42,029 nucleotides of DNA, taken from contig JANYJA010000001.1 in NCBI GenBank assembly GCA_025358575.1, positions 1 to 42,029 on the forward strand. The letters are read 5' to 3'. Below the pieces are notes generated by a model, which saw only the letters and a list, made by a program, of their open reading frames with translations, ran no database searches and was not told the origin of the DNA. The DNA comes from Terriglobia bacterium. GTDB taxonomy: Bacteria > Acidobacteriota > Terriglobia > Bryobacterales > Bryobacteraceae. The position numbers and the translations under genes are program-made. Positions 41,327 through 42,029 of the stretch are shown here, piece after piece (the stretch's first letter is position 1; every line of letters starts with the position of its first letter).

Positions 41327-42029
41327 ACCTAAAGATATCGTGATTTCGAGCGCGAACGGGCTTCAGGCGTGTGCCCGAGCGTATCAGATGATTAAAGGCG
41401 GAGCGGACACGCTGGATGCCGTGGTCGCTGGTGTCAACATTCCAGAAGAAGACCCGGAAGACAATTCCGTTGGCTATGGCGGCCTGCCGAATGAAGACGG
41501 TGTTGTGGAACTGGATGCCTCGGTGATGCACGGACCTTCGCGGCGCATCGGATCGGTGGCCTCGATCCGTGGCATAAAGACGCCTTCGAAAATCGCGAAA
41601 CTGGTGATGGAGCAGACCGACCACACCATGCTGGTGGGCGAGGGCGCGCTGCGGTTCGCCAAGGCTTTCGGATTCAAAGAAGAGGATCTGCTTACGGAGA
41701 AGAGCCGGCTCGCCTGGCTGGTGTGGAAGCAATCGCTGCGCGATGGCATCGGACACAACAACTGGAGAGAGGGTTTGGACGCGCCGCCGAAGAAGCCCAC
41801 CGCGGTGCCGCCTTCAGCGGTGCTGAAACGAATGTTCCCGGACGCGACGGATGAAATGTTGGAGTGGGCGCGAGGTATGGCGGCGCACCCGCCGACCGGA
41901 ACCATCAATTGCCTGGGGCTGAATGCGAAGGGCGAAATGTCCGGCGTTACCACGACCAGCGGCTTGGCTTGGAAGCTTGCCGGACGCGTCGGAGACTCCC
42001 CGCTGATCGGTTCCGGCGTGTTTGTGGAC
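41250..42029 (+). CDS. Glycosylasparaginase (N4-(beta-N-acetylglucosaminyl)-L-asparaginase) family, 3' end outside window
   Basis: The frame is open from 41229 to the window end, 260 codons from GTG 41250, with AGGGGG eight bases upstream. A second GTG follows directly. The N-terminus VVTRRAWVLAAAAVPAGRTLG looks like a Tat-type signal. The body is typical: DIVISSANGLQACARAYQMIKGGADTLDAVVAGVNIPEEDPEDNSVGYGGLPNEDGVVELDASVM, SVASIRGIKTPSKIAKLVME, then GTINCLGLNAKGEMSGVTTTSGLAWKLAGRVGDSPLIGSG. The precursor is cut before Thr218 (GTINC) to free the nucleophile. Family members remove Asn-linked GlcNAc from glycopeptides. The cut end prevents checking the beta subunit. Confidence 0.9.
   Translation, partial: MVTRRAWVLAAAAVPAGRTLGAAASTPKDIVISSANGLQACARAYQMIKGGADTLDAVVAGVNIPEEDPEDNSVGYGGLPNEDGVVELDASVMHGPSRRIGSVASIRGIKTPSKIAKLVMEQTDHTMLVGEGALRFAKAFGFKEEDLLTEKSRLAWLVWKQSLRDGIGHNNWREGLDAPPKKPTAVPPSAVLKRMFPDATDEMLEWARGMAAHPPTGTINCLGLNAKGEMSGVTTTSGLAWKLAGRVGDSPLIGSGVFVD

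Noticed and set aside
1-42029. CRISPR array, prophage, toxin-antitoxin or defence island
   Set aside because: No regularly spaced repeats, no phage structural genes and no defence gene cluster seen; the lone GIY-YIG/DUF4357 pseudogene is not enough.

Overview
The window looks like chromosome from a soil Acidobacteriota of the Solibacter/Bryobacter type. This is inferred, not proven. The support is the GC-rich sequence, three sets of Planctomycete/Acidobacteria-type exported c-type cytochrome genes with Tat-exported partners, a PEP-CTERM protein and a TonB protein with a long cytosolic N-terminus. There is no phage, plasmid or CRISPR structure. The only mobile DNA is one degenerate ISL3-family insertion sequence, with a remnant of another beside it.

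Layout. 1-1190: end of a cytochrome oxidase assembly operon (ctaB, an Sco-type copper chaperone, a DUF420 protein). 1192-4742: a TonB protein, a secreted DUF4440 protein, a GIY-YIG/DUF4357 gene broken by three frameshifts, and a tartrate/malate dehydrogenase-like enzyme. 4802-7289: an SDR oxidoreductase, then a CPA2 cation/proton antiporter (one frameshift) with a small exported partner. 7652-9895: a CpxR/CpxA-like two-component system and a small membrane protein. 9902-12455: tRNA-Leu(CAA), a PEP-CTERM protein and comM. 12548-14674: a copper amine oxidase carried as two ORFs in one frame, then an exported truncated haemoglobin. 14866-30275: an accessory island with an exported sugar isomerase-like protein, two tandem DUF1549/DUF1553 + DUF1501 pairs, an unusual hydrolase-fold/HEAT/Sel1 protein, and a convergent DUF1552 + DUF1592-type pair. 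30317-33935: a small exported protein, a C45-type acyl hydrolase, selD, dedA and an unlisted 56-residue gene. 34103-35368: the ISL3 element, beside tRNA-Pro(GGG). 35540-42029: a DUF421 protein, a membrane protein with a winged-helix regulator, a tightly overlapping uppS-tmk-holB run, convergent aroA with a small exported protein, and a glycosylasparaginase-like gene cut by the window end.

Two results stand out. First, selD begins about 70 bases before the open frame suggests. From an ATG at 32161 the frame passes an in-frame TGA at 32203-32205, exactly where SelD has its catalytic Cys/Sec, and a perfect 7-bp hairpin with a GGT loop starts 20 nt later. This reads as a selenocysteine-containing SelD and implies that the organism decodes UGA as Sec. 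Second, the copper amine oxidase-like gene is divided by one in-frame TAA into an N-terminal-domain protein (186 aa) and a catalytic-domain protein (341 aa). The second ORF has its own Shine-Dalgarno-like sequence, so it could be a two-subunit enzyme rather than a dead gene.

The DUF1549/DUF1501 and DUF1592/DUF1552 sets together provide six CxxCH haem-binding motifs on exported proteins, some carrying LamG- or discoidin-like inserts. This fits an envelope system acting on polysaccharide or another complex substrate, but the substrate cannot be read from the sequence. All family assignments were made by eye from motifs; no database search was possible.
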